Shown piece by piece: positions 35,245 through 45,699 of a stretch of DNA of 64,000 bases. The notes beneath the pieces are model-generated. The model made no database searches, was not told the DNA's origin, and was given only the letters and a program-made list of their open reading frames with translations. Each line of letters opens with the position of its first letter. The first letter of the stretch is position 1. Both the position numbers and the translations under genes were made by a program. This DNA comes from Phorcus lineatus. Taxonomy: Eukaryota > Mollusca > Gastropoda > Trochida > Trochidae. The stretch covers positions 26,397,264 through 26,461,263 of the forward strand of contig OV121092.1 of the NCBI GenBank assembly GCA_921293015.1. Direction: 5' to 3'.

Positions 35245-35675
35245 CAAACCAACTATTTAACCACTCATTCATCCACGTATCCACTCCCCAACATAACTTA
35301 GTTATCTCCCATCCACACATCCATCCGCCTCACAACAAACTTGCCAAGTTAATCACCCAACCATTAATCCAAACCATGCTCCCACTCTCATCCACCCATC
35401 CACTAATTATTGTGAATAACCCAACCACCCACTCATTCACTGCCATACAAAACCAATCACCCACCCATCCACTCATTCATTACCCATATACCCACCCATT
35501 ACTTAACCAATTACCTATTCACCAATCCACTTACCAGCCAACTTACTAATCCACAAACGTTACCACCACTTAACCACTCACCCATCCATCCACTTATCCA
35601 CATACCAGCCAACTAACTAACCCACAAACCTTACCACCACCTAACCACTCACCCATCCCCTCATCCACTTACTAT
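35245..35675. repeat. CCAC/CCATC-rich low-complexity repeat
   Basis: Irregular CCACTCAxCCATCCA-like words fill this stretch. A longer internal duplication of about 75 bp contains CCAGCCAACT, CCACAAAC, TTACCACCAC and TAACCACTCACCCATCC at about 35534 and 35608. Confidence 0.9.
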
Positions 35676-36324
35676 TTCGACTCTTAAGCTTGAATATACA
35701 ACATTAACTTTTGTTGGGATAATGTACCTTAAAAATATGATATTTAACATGCGAGTTATGATTTATTGAGTGCTGAGTTCTGTCCTGTAAGTCAACATCT
35801 AGGACAACGCATTGCTTAAGGCAATCATTTTTATAGTTATAAAGAAAGAAATTTATTGGAATATGGTTTCTGGTTTATTCAGTTAGTTAGGTTGTATTGT
35901 GTCATTTTAACTACCTTGTAATATTACGGAAATTAAGCTATCAGCTTAAGCATAATTTCTTCAACATTATTCAATAAATTTCACCTTATTTAAGAAAATG
36001 TTAACACAAAAATTTATTTTTAGGAAAAATCATCCAAAATGTTGTGATAAATGTGGGTTTTTTTCAACTCAAAAGGGACAGTTTAAAAATGCTTTTTAAT
36101 ATTACAAATTAAAGCTTTAGATTAGTAATAAGTTAAAAAATTAACCAAGCTGACTATAATTAGTTCATCATTTCCAGTCAGCCAGGAATACTGCACACAC
36201 ATTTCTAAAGAGACATGTTGAAAATATTTTGTCAAAGGGAATTAATGAATGTATTTGTAAACTAAGCTAAATTAAAGTACAAATTAGTCCCAAGAAAAAA
36301 CAACCCATTGCTTAACACATCATA
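35676..36324. other. No recognisable feature
   Basis: AT-rich sequence without open frames or repeats that I can identify. Confidence 0.45.
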
Positions 36325-36684
36325 CAGCATACCTTTTAACTAGCAGTAAATGATGTCATAGCATGGTGAAATCATTAAATGATGATGTCATAGCATTGTA
36401 CAGTCTTCAGGTTTTTAAAGTATTGGAAGTACGAGTCATGTAGGCAGCATACCTTTTAACTAGCAGTAAATGATGTCATAGCATGGTGACATCATTAAAT
36501 GATGATGTCATAGCATTGTACAGTCTTCAGGTTTTTAACGTATTAGAAGTACCAGTCATGTAGGCAGCATACTTTTTAACTATCAGTAAATGATGTCATA
36601 GCATGGTGACATCATTAAAGGATGATGTCATAGCATTGTACAGTCTTCAGGTTTTTTAAAATATTGGAAGTACAAATCATGTCC
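36325..36684. repeat. Exact 120-bp tandem triplication
   Basis: Three consecutive 120-bp units start at CAGCATACCTTTTAACTAGC (36325, 36445 and 36565, the last with two changes). Each has TGATGTCATAGCAT twice with GTGACATCATTAAATGATGA between, so it holds facing TGATGTCA and TGACATCA words. The core matches the dispersed repeats at 20667 and 39768 in opposite orientation. Confidence 0.95.
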
Positions 36685-37810
36685 TTAATTGATGCATTTT
36701 GCAAAATGTACTGGTCTATTGAAAACCTCTGACCTCTATGGAGATATTGCTTGATCTCATTAATGTGATGTTTTCCATTGAACCGTTTTCGTTGATGAAA
36801 TGCAGTACAGAACAGATAGAGCAAGAAATTAAAGTGACATTGATTGTTGATAGCTTCTCCCTTTGTCGTCCCCCAAGTCTCTGTTCGTGTAGTGACTTCC
36901 AATTTCTCTTGTAAAAATCTTGTTAAACAAAATAGAAATCCATTACGCTTGAACCTTAGGGGAATAATTCATTCGTTGTTGAAAACTTGTTTTCAGAGAA
37001 ATGGAATGGGATGAAATTGTGATTCAGTGATATTTCACTTGTCTTAGATTGGTTTAGTTACGGAGGAAAATCTAATGCACATACTGCTGCATTTATACTT
37101 ACTTCAAATATTACACATCAAACCAAATTTTTATGAAATTGATTGAACAACAATAAAATCATGAGTTTTATGCCTTAAAAACTCACATTTATTAGATATG
37201 AAAGATTGAATTAAAGGGCTCTAACTTAAAATTTTCCGTTTTCTGAAAGTGAAAAGTGAAATACTCTCAAAATTGGCATTAAATCCCAAATAACCTCACC
37301 ACATCGCTGTCCTGTGAATAAAATATAGGTCACATTCAAATTTGAATTAGGAAGACATCATCTTACAGATTATTTGAAAGACTTAATGCAATTAGGTTAT
37401 TTGATACTACTAATTCATTATAAAGTTATATTTGATTTTCTTTCTTATATAATTAAGCCGTAGTGAATCATGAAAATAATTCTTTTATAACTTCTGCATG
37501 CTAGAGACAAAAACTCATTAATCAGTATGAGATCAGTTAAGCGATCTCAATTTAGCAGTTTCTGAGAATTTATTTTTGAACAAATGCCATTTGATGTAAA
37601 TGGATTCTATTTTTTTTGATGACATGAAGTTAATTGAAGACATTTAAAACTCATAATAAATTTTTATGGAAATAAACTCATTTATTTTCACAATTAAGTT
37701 GTATTCATGTTTAAAATATTTTCCCCAAATATGATTTTTATTTTTTTCAATATCCTACAATACATCATCAAGTTTTGTTCTCTTCGGCAAGAAAGTATGG
37801 AACGAAACAA
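36685..37810. other. Unassigned, with a SINE tail remnant
   Basis: The minus-strand frame 36615-36902 shows no domain. At 37253-37304 GTGAAATACTCTCAAAATTG, GCATTAAATCCC and CCTCACC match the SINE 3' end, so this is a short 5'-truncated or eroded SINE fragment on the plus strand. Confidence 0.5.
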
Positions 37811-38149
37811 AAGGGGGCGGGACAGCGCAGTGGTTAGCGCGTTCGGCTTCGGATCAGGAGGTCTGTGGTTTGAATCCCGCCAGAGGCTCAGCAACTTTGT
37901 CTGCAGTAGAGAACTGTTCGACACGCAGTCAGGTTTGGGTGCAATGCTACATTGAAATTCAGCGCAGTATCACCCATGGTTCGCTAGTTCCAGCCGATGC
38001 TTGCAGGTTTCACCGCAATGCATAGCAACAATGGTGTTGCGGGCTTTCTCCCTGTAATAATACTAGCAGCCACGATAATAATCTTGAAAGCGGCGTTAAA
38101 CCCCATATAACCTCACCTCACCTCACCTCAACTCAACTCAACTCAACTC
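37811..38149 (+). mobile_element. Full-length SINE with long composite tail
   Basis: It is flanked by ACGAAACAA (37802-37810 and 38150-38158). The A-box region (CAGCGCAGTGG) and the body are intact, and the B box has one change (GGTTTGAATCC). The tail switches from (CACCT)n to (CAACT)n and is the longest in the window, fitting a recent insertion or later slippage. Confidence 0.95.
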
Positions 38150-38159
38150 ACGAAACAAG

Positions 38160-39767
38160 AATGAATCAGATATCAGGGAAATGTCTCCTTTCTGTCTTCC
38201 GAAAAAGGGTAATGATGGTAATAGTGCATGTCGGCACGACCTTAAATGATAATCAGGGTAATAGACACCATTGTTTTTTGCTTTAGCAACCATAAGTGTT
38301 CAACTTACCAAAAAATCTTCTTTGCTTTAAATTTGGCAAATATGGATATATATGTAACCCTTGTGCCATGTAAACCTAAGGGTGAAGATTTAATATCCAT
38401 TTTGTAAAATTCTTATAGAGTAAAGTGTTTAAATTTGGCTATTTTGATATGTTTTATTTTGTAGTCTTTCTATTTTATAAAGAAATTGTAACTGTTTTGG
38501 CTAAAATTTTTTGTGAATATAGTTTTTGAACAACATCGGTTTGGTTTTAGATTTGATGATTTTTTATTTATCTTTGTCAGTTTAACTGCAATGAAAGACC
38601 TGATAATAAAAACTGAATACAAATACATAACAAAACTAATGTTATTACATAGAAATGATCATTTAGATAGGAAACTACTTTAAAACTGATTTTTTTAACA
38701 TTACATTTATAGTTTCAATCATTGCAAGTATAAAGAAATGATTTTTTTCACTAAAACGTTAAAAAGGGTCTAGAATTGCATTGCCAGATTTGAAACTAAG
38801 AATGTCATATTTGTTTTTACTTTGACAGGTTAATTCAGCTGATTCAGACAATATGTTTTAAAAGCCTCGGGATTTTGTTGTTCTTCTGTCAGCTTTTGAA
38901 AGTGACATTTTGGTGTTTTTGAGTATTAAGCTATATAATTCAGTAATTCGATATTTTAGACATTTGCAGTAATTTTGATAAACAGAATTGATAATATCAG
39001 CATGAGCTTTAGATGAATTACTGTCAAATAGTTTGCATCTTGAATTTAAAAGTTACATTGTGTATTTCATTGAACATTGTTGCAAGTTTGTCATTTAGAA
39101 TATTCAAAGACAAGTGAATATTATTCATGCATTGCAATTTATTTAATTTCTTTTAAAATATTTTGAATGTTACATTCTGCCATAATGTCATTGTCGATTT
39201 TCAAATTTATGTTTTTGTCATTCTGTTTTGCTGTACGTCCATCATTCCATCCATTCATCTATAAATTTGCCACTTTTGACTACTTTTGCAGTTTCACTGG
39301 GTCTAGAAAACTCTTCAGAACAGTCAATCTTAGTCAATTAGAGCTAGGAACTTAGACAATCAGAACTATGAATTGTATATTTTTTCGGACTCTGCGAGAA
39401 CCATTGGGACAGTGCCCAAAAACCTATTTAATTAAATGATTTTCTTCTCAAGAATAAACATGCCTAGAAGGTTGAAATCTTGTGTACAGATGGATTGGCC
39501 ATCAGCCCACCATCTTTTTGGATGGGGAATTTTCTTGAGAAAAGGTGCTGTACTTTTACAAATTTTACAACAAAAAGAAATAAACTATATGTATTGATAG
39601 AGGAAAAAGAACGGGGGTTGGAAAGTTTCAATGCACAATCTTATCTTTGAGGCCTTGCGGTCGGAATGATAGGAGCTCAAAGATCCACCTGAGTTCTAGC
39701 GATCTGCGTGCTTGGGTGGTTTTTTTCTTCTTCTGAGCAAATAGGTGTTATTATCATCCATAACTCT
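38160..39767. other. No recognisable feature
   Basis: AT-rich, stop-dense sequence. The frame 39167-39355 has a hydrophobic stretch but no recognisable family. Confidence 0.45.
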
Positions 39768-39935
39768 TTTCCACAGGAGATATCACTTGTGGAGATATCT
39801 TTTGGCAGTAGATTTTGAACAATGCCCCTCTGACGTCAAGTATATGACATTGCAGTTGTTTTACATCATCAATTAATGACATCACAATGCTATGACATCA
39901 CCGCACTTGGAGTCTTAGGGCAGCACAGTGTTCAG
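39768..39935 (+). repeat. Dispersed repeat with TGACATCA motifs
   Basis: It matches 20667-20840 (TTCCACAGGAGAT, TACATCATCAA, TAATGACATCACAATGCTAT, CACCGCACT). It lies directly before the foldback element at 39989. Confidence 0.7.
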
Positions 39936-39988
39936 TAATGTCCATTTGTCATTCAAATGTAATGAAAAATGATTTTGGATGATAATTA

Positions 39989-40113
39989 GAATCTCACCCT
40001 CATGTCTTCTGATATCAAATATATCAACGCTTGTTCATAAAAGTAAAAATATTTGTAACTTTCATCAACTCATTTTGATATATTTGATACCAGAAGACCT
40101 GAGGGTGAGATTC
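39989..40113. mobile_element. 125-bp foldback element with 39-bp arms
   Basis: Arms 39989-40027 and 40075-40113 match as inverted copies at about 37 of 39 positions. The outer arm is GAATCTCACCCTCATGTCTT. The loop is 47 bp and AT-rich. No target duplication is obvious. A transcript could form a long hairpin. It is unrelated in sequence to the 2070 family. Confidence 0.88.
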
Positions 40114-41540
40114 TCTATTTAGGCCAATCTTGTCCTTCTTACTCTATATGTATTAATAGAATACACACATTTACAACTGATTTATCATAGGACAAATCAA
40201 CTATGCCTTGTAATGGTTTAACAAGCCTTTTCTCATGGCTTCCTCGCCTTCCTTTGTTTTATTTTACTTAGTTTGCGCCCTCATCTATCAAAAAAATAAC
40301 CAAAATATCACCCTCAGTAACATATGTTTCAACTGGGCTATGTTATTATCATACACTTATAACATGTAGTAACTGCAATGTCCCCTTGAAATTAATTTCC
40401 TCTATAAATACCCCTACAGGACTGTCCATTTAAGGCTTATAACATGTAGATTTGATTACTCTGTGGTCTTTTATCTTATGAAAAGGGCTAGTTTGTCATG
40501 CCTTAAAACCTATTTTATTTATCGTTTCCATGAAAACAAACCTTTGAAGACTGATATCTTGATATGCCAAGTCAGTGAAATTCTCATACATGTCTAAAAG
40601 AAATTAATCTGTGTTCATTTAAATCTGAAATTCTTAGATTTCCTAACGCAATAGAATGAGGAAAAAAGACCTTATATTTTAATTCTACTTTTGCATCATT
40701 TTCATGGATAAAAATTTTAAAAATGTTTGAGATTTGAAAGGAAAATAAGATCTTTTGTAGCACCGTTAATGCAAGGAGCTTATCTCGGAGACTTTCAGGA
40801 ATCATGTGACTACGGTTGCAGATCTTTTAAAGTACCTTGTGTCAATCAAGCAAGGAACATTTCTCTGAAATTATTGTACATTTTGCCGTTTTAATTGAGT
40901 AGCATCCAAGAAATGTTGAGGTAAATAAGAAAAAGATTTTGATATCCAAGTAAATAAGAAAAAGATTTTAATATCCATGCAGGCCTTTCTTCACAGAAGT
41001 GAGGTGTTTTTGTAATCAATCAATCAATCAATCAAATACCGGTATATTGCAATTCATGATACTTACCAGATCACACGCCTGAAAATATCCAATTTAACAG
41101 GGGTTTTAAAGAAAAAAAAATTCCAGTGAAATTGCAGAAAACGTAACAAAACAAAACATGATTTTACTGAAAGTTGTTAAAGTGTCACCTGGTAAAGTGA
41201 AAGGGCACGGAGATGTTAAAAGTCCGAAACCAGTCACTGATTTATCTCCTTACAACGGATGGCCAGTTGAGCATGTATCACTGTTCCAATTGAGTTAAGA
41301 GAGTATGGAGAAGCTAAAATACATAGCTAAAGTACCAATATATTGCAAAACGCTTTTCTGTATCATTATATCTTGTGAGGACTGATAACCATCCTTTGTC
41401 ATCACTATATATCCTTACTCTTTTTCAAGCATGTGAATCTTGATTTTAGTAAAACACCTATATAAATGCTGACACTAACTATAAGATAAGCAATTAATTA
41501 AACCGGCTTTTCAACGTATGGATTGCTCAAGATTGTGGTA
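40114..41540. other. Unassigned, with a TCAA microsatellite
   Basis: (TCAA)n, about five units, lies at 41016-41034. A short direct repeat with AAATAAGAAAAAGATTT occurs at about 40922 and 40951. The minus-strand frame 40584-40805 shows no domain. Confidence 0.45.
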
Positions 41541-41557
41541 CCTTTCTACTAGTATTA

Positions 41558-41893
41558 ATGTTTTTAAGAGTTTGTTCTTTCAGAGATGTAATGACATACA
41601 CTTTCAGAATTGGTATAGTAAGGTTTCAAGATCAGTTTTTTAAACACCATAGAGGTTTTGAATCTGCTTTAAATGTTGAAAAATATGTTCTTAAATTATT
41701 CTCTGCTAAGGACTGGTTGAGGATGTTTTGTAAATTCTGTTTTGGTTCTCACAAATTGAAGGTACAGTTACTTCGATACAAATGCTACGATAACCCCAAT
41801 GCATTATGTACGAAGTGTGTGCTTGGTTGTATAGAGGACGAATTTTACTTCATTTTGGCACTTATTAACACAACTTTCATAGAAATGATGTAA
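41558..41893 (+). pseudogene. LINE remnant: C-terminal end of a reverse transcriptase ORF
   Basis: The 111-residue frame ends with SHKLKVQLLRYK, then LCTKC-LG-CIEDEFYFIL. A Cys-x2-Cys pair followed by IEDEFHF-like residues is the usual C-terminal signature of ORF2 in many invertebrate non-LTR retrotransposons. No catalytic (YADD-type) domain is present, so this is a short, 5'-truncated or decayed fragment. Downstream sequence is duplicated (41865-42165). It may mark the type of LINE whose machinery moves the SINEs, but the tail motif is not found here. Confidence 0.6.
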
Positions 41894-42165
41894 GGTTTGT
41901 GGTTTATACAAGAACATATAACGCCAATGGTCAAAAAGCAAGAAGTATGTCTACAAGACTTGCAGGAATCTGTCACCAAAGTCGTTATGGACTGCAATCA
42001 AATGCATGAGTTCAAATGATGAGTAAAACTATTAGCACTTCACTTTCATAGAAAGGATGTAAGGTTTGTGGTTATACAAGAACATATAGCGCCAATGGTC
42101 AAAAAGCCAGAAGTATGTCTACAAGACTTGCAGGAATCTGTCACCAATGATGAGTAAAACTATTA
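41865..42165. repeat. Imperfect tandem duplication, about 165/130 bp
   Basis: Both copies contain ACTTTCATAGAAA, GATGTAAGGTTTGTGG, ACAAGAACATATA, GCCAATGGTCAAAAAGC, GAAGTATGTCTACAAGACTT and GATGAGTAAAACTATTAG. The second copy lacks about 37 bp following TGTCACCAA. Confidence 0.9.
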
Positions 42166-42239
42166 GGACGTCACTCTAGGGGTTAAGATATGCAATCAGA
42201 GTGGGGATCAGAAATTTCTCATGAATATACCATGTCCAT

Positions 42240-42800
42240 TTTGGTCTCTCCCCTTGGCCCGAAGTGATTAACTCTCAATCGGTTGCCTTTGGAGAATCTT
42301 GACAAGGTAGGGACAACTTGCAATTGGCAATGTGCAGTTGACCAGTAAGTTCCTGTCAACCGAAAATAATTAACCCTTAGTCTACATCTCTCTTAAGAAT
42401 CTTGGGACAACTTGCAGTTAACTTCCCCTGAAATCAAAGTAATTAACCCTTAGTCTTTTGCTGTCTGAAAAATGTCTGGACATCTTTCATTGGACCTGTG
42501 AGCTCTGCTGAACTCAGCGAAATTAACCCTTAATTTGGCTTTCTATAGAATTCTAAAGATTCCCTGAATACTGAGTAAATAACCCTTTCAATAATGGCTC
42601 TTAAAAATATCTTGACAACTTGCAGTTGACTAGTAAGATAAGAACCCGTAGTCATCAACCATTAATCAATTGCTCTCTGATGAATCCTAGCCAGCGTCTA
42701 GAATTGTTGCCCTGAACACTGTGACATTAACCCTTAATCTAAGGCTCTGGAAGTATGGGACAACTTTGAATTGGCCATTTAGTCCCCCTGAAGCCCAAGT
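42240..42800. repeat. Decayed minisatellite with ATTAACCCTTA motif
   Basis: Irregular units of about 85-110 bp carry AATTAACCCTTAxTCT, TTGACAACTTGCAGTTG and CCCCTGAA words. Divergence is high, so borders and copy number are approximate. Confidence 0.65.
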
Positions 42801-42889
42801 AGTAAAAGAAGAACCGCATGACAGATGACTTTAAGTCATTTACTGTCACTGCAGAATTTGTCAGATAGCATTGTCAGAAAATTTATTAT

Positions 42890-43105
42890 TCTAGCTTGGG
42901 TTTGTGAGTTTGACTAACGATGAGGTTCGAATCGGTGTAGTAAAGCTTATTATTCAACAAAACTCTGATAAACTTTATGACACCAAATTCAGTGAAGTAC
43001 TGTCCATGGTTCACCAATGCTAACAGGTGCCCCCACAATGCAGACTTGTAGTCTTCCTCCTTGCAAAGAGTTTAGCGTCTGCTAGTGAAGTGCTTTTGGA
43101 AGCAA
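42890..43105 (+). mobile_element. Very diverged SINE remnant
   Basis: GAGGTTCGAATCGG is B-box-like. Downstream TCAGTGAAGTACTGTCCATG, ATGCTAACAGGTG, CACAATGCAGAC and CTAGTGAAGTGCTTTTGGAA follow the order of the SINE body and tail. Many indels are present. Confidence 0.5.
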
Positions 43106-45306
43106 CAAGTCTCAATTATCTCTCATGTCAAGCAGTTCATTATTTGCTCTATCTTTTGTCACATTTCAAAGGACAATAATGTGTGCGTGTTTGAAAGACA
43201 GAAAGTCACATTTCCCTCAAATTGTCCTATATAAGACTGTAGTGCATGATCTCTTACGAAAAATCAAATTGAGTTTGCATGATTTAAGAGAGAAAATGTA
43301 TGTGCCCATTTGTAGCCAGAAAAGCCAATTTAGTTTCAACAATCAAGATGCAAATTTGTGTGGTGTCCTTCCCATGAAAAATGCAGACGAATCTTGCATG
43401 ATTTCAGGGGAAATGTTTGTGCTATAATTTATGGAAGATATTTGATTTGGTAAAGGTCAAGGCTTGTAACCTGACCCTTAACGAAAATCAAAAAGACACA
43501 AGGAACATGCTGATTAACAAATGGTGAATCTTCATCTTCATCTTTAGAGCATGAAGTGCTTAAGTCAGACCAAGGCAAGAGAGATAAAAAATGTCATGAA
43601 TATTTTACTGTTGTTAAACTCTTGTAACACCCAGATTGGTATTCGTCCCAGTTTGAACTTTTTCTAAACAAGGTCTAAAGGTTGATATAGGAACTGAGAC
43701 CTGTTCTTGCAGTTTCTATGCATCATTGACATAGATTCTGTTTATTGGCTTTCTGTTAAAAAATGGAGAATATGTGAGTGTTTGTTCATATAAGCAAAAA
43801 AGTTATATCATCTGATCATTTATGATATTCTTGGCACTGTACAATAAGAGATTGACATCATGAATTTTTACTGTTGAACCTAGCTGTGCCGAACCCTCTT
43901 GGTTCAATCTGATTGGATTTTGACCTCATGTCAAGACAACAATGGTTTGAGGAGCTCAAGATTGATAGTGGAACAGAGCCATGTAATTTCATAAAAAAAA
44001 TTTGTAATTTGATACTTTTTTTGGGCAACAAAGTCAAAATTTTTTTCATCCCCAAATGTCCTTGACCTTGTACACAAACCCCAGCATTCTATTTTAATGG
44101 ATTGCAGGATGCAACTCAGACTTTGAGTCTACTTGTTTGAAGATTGTTTTTATCGCTTCTCATGCAGTTAATTAAATGATGATCATGTAATTGAACATTT
44201 GAGAATGTTGAACAATTAGATTTCATTCAACTGATTATTCTGAACTGTTGTCTCCACAATGATGGCATATAAGATGTCTTCTTAGACAAATGTCACAACA
44301 TGTACCGTATTTCCTCAAATAGACCACCTGCAGGCTCAGCGTCAGTTAGAGACCCAGAGTCTACTCAAGACCGACCTCTATATATTCTTTTGCAAGATAA
44401 ATCAACCCAATTTAAAAAATACAATCATGACAAACTCAAGACATATTTGTTTTTGGTAATTATTTATTCATTATTGGACGCGACCATAGTAATAGTGATG
44501 GTAACTCCATTGTCTAAGAGACTCCAGAGAGTTCTTGGCACAGAAGGCACCAAAGGTTCACTCCACAATTTGCCAAAATTATAAACAACTATATTTTTGG
44601 AAGAATATTTTTATTTCAAAATAATTCAAACCATGAAATTTCAATGAAATTTTTAAAATTGTATTTTTAGGTTGGGCATATGTCTTTGAAGTCCAATATA
44701 TTTTCATAAGTTTTTATAGGTTTTACAAAGTCGTATTGTTAGATTGTTGTTAAAGAAAAGTTATATTGCCAAATTTGGTTGATGTAGGAGCCTAATAAGT
44801 CCTATGCTCTATAGGCAACAACACAGCACATTGAGCAACAACACATTTACAGGCTTTGTAATTCAATTACACTTGGCAAAGAAATGTGTGAAATAATTTT
44901 AAAATATGTGAAAATCCAAATTTCTTCGTTTATCCACACAATGAAACCATTAGTCTCAAATAAATGATCATGATCATTCCTTAAGAAAGACATCCATTTT
45001 GAATTTTGCGTATTCTTCACAAAGTGCTTTCTTCTCGTCTACTCTCAAAAGGCTCTTCAAATCCTTTGAAATGAGTTCTGAAACCTCGCCCGATTGTGAT
45101 AACACATTTCTCATCCTTTTTCCAGAACTTCACTGAATTTTGAGAAAATTTAAATCCTCTTTTCTTACTGAAAGTTTTGTATTCCATTTCATGTTTCGGA
45201 ATTTAGTAAATATTGAAATTTAGTTTCAAGTTCTGAAATCGATTTGAGTTAGGGTTAAGCTGATGAATGGCTTGTAGGAAACCATTCATTAAGTCGTTTC
45301 ATTCTC
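43106..45306. other. Gene-free; one transposon-like end
   Basis: The 100-codon frame 43125-43427 contains an internal repeat (GCATGATTT, AATGT-TGTGC) and no domain, so I do not call it a gene. TACCGTATTTCCTCAAATAG at 44303-44322 resembles DNA-transposon ends of the TACCGTAT type, but no partner end is found. Confidence 0.4.
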
Positions 45307-45345
45307 CTAATGGCTGAAATATTGCCCAAGCGGTGCCAAATACCA
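45307..45345 (+). mobile_element. Diverged mini-retroposon
   Basis: CTAATGGCTGAAATATTGCC, then CAAGCGGTGCCAAATACCAA matches the mini-retroposons at 7246 and 26241. Flanking TTCATTCTC and TTCATCCTC (8 of 9 matching) may be the old target duplication. Confidence 0.7.
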
Positions 45346-45699
45346 ATTCATCCTCATGTTTGTATGTAGTTCAGGATTCATTATTCACTGTAGTTTAAAA
45401 GTGTATAACAGGAACTAGTTGAAGAAGTGGTGATTTTTGTTCGAACATCTTTTAATCATTTGAAGTAGGGACATAGATTCAATAGCTTAACAGAACATGG
45501 TACGTTTGTTTCAAAACTGCTTCTTTTGATTTAAAACAATTTCTTGCAACTAGAACATTAATTTTTGTTATCATTTTTTTATCATTTTAGAAATATTACA
45601 ATTAATATAAGCAGGAAACAGCCATTTAGAAAACTCTTTATCTCCCAGTGTCACTTATTATAAATTCTCAGATTTCCTAGTTTTGGTGCCTATGTATTG

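Noticed and set aside
43125..43427. A 100-codon open frame as a gene
   Set aside because: It has an internal nucleotide repeat, low complexity and no recognisable motif.
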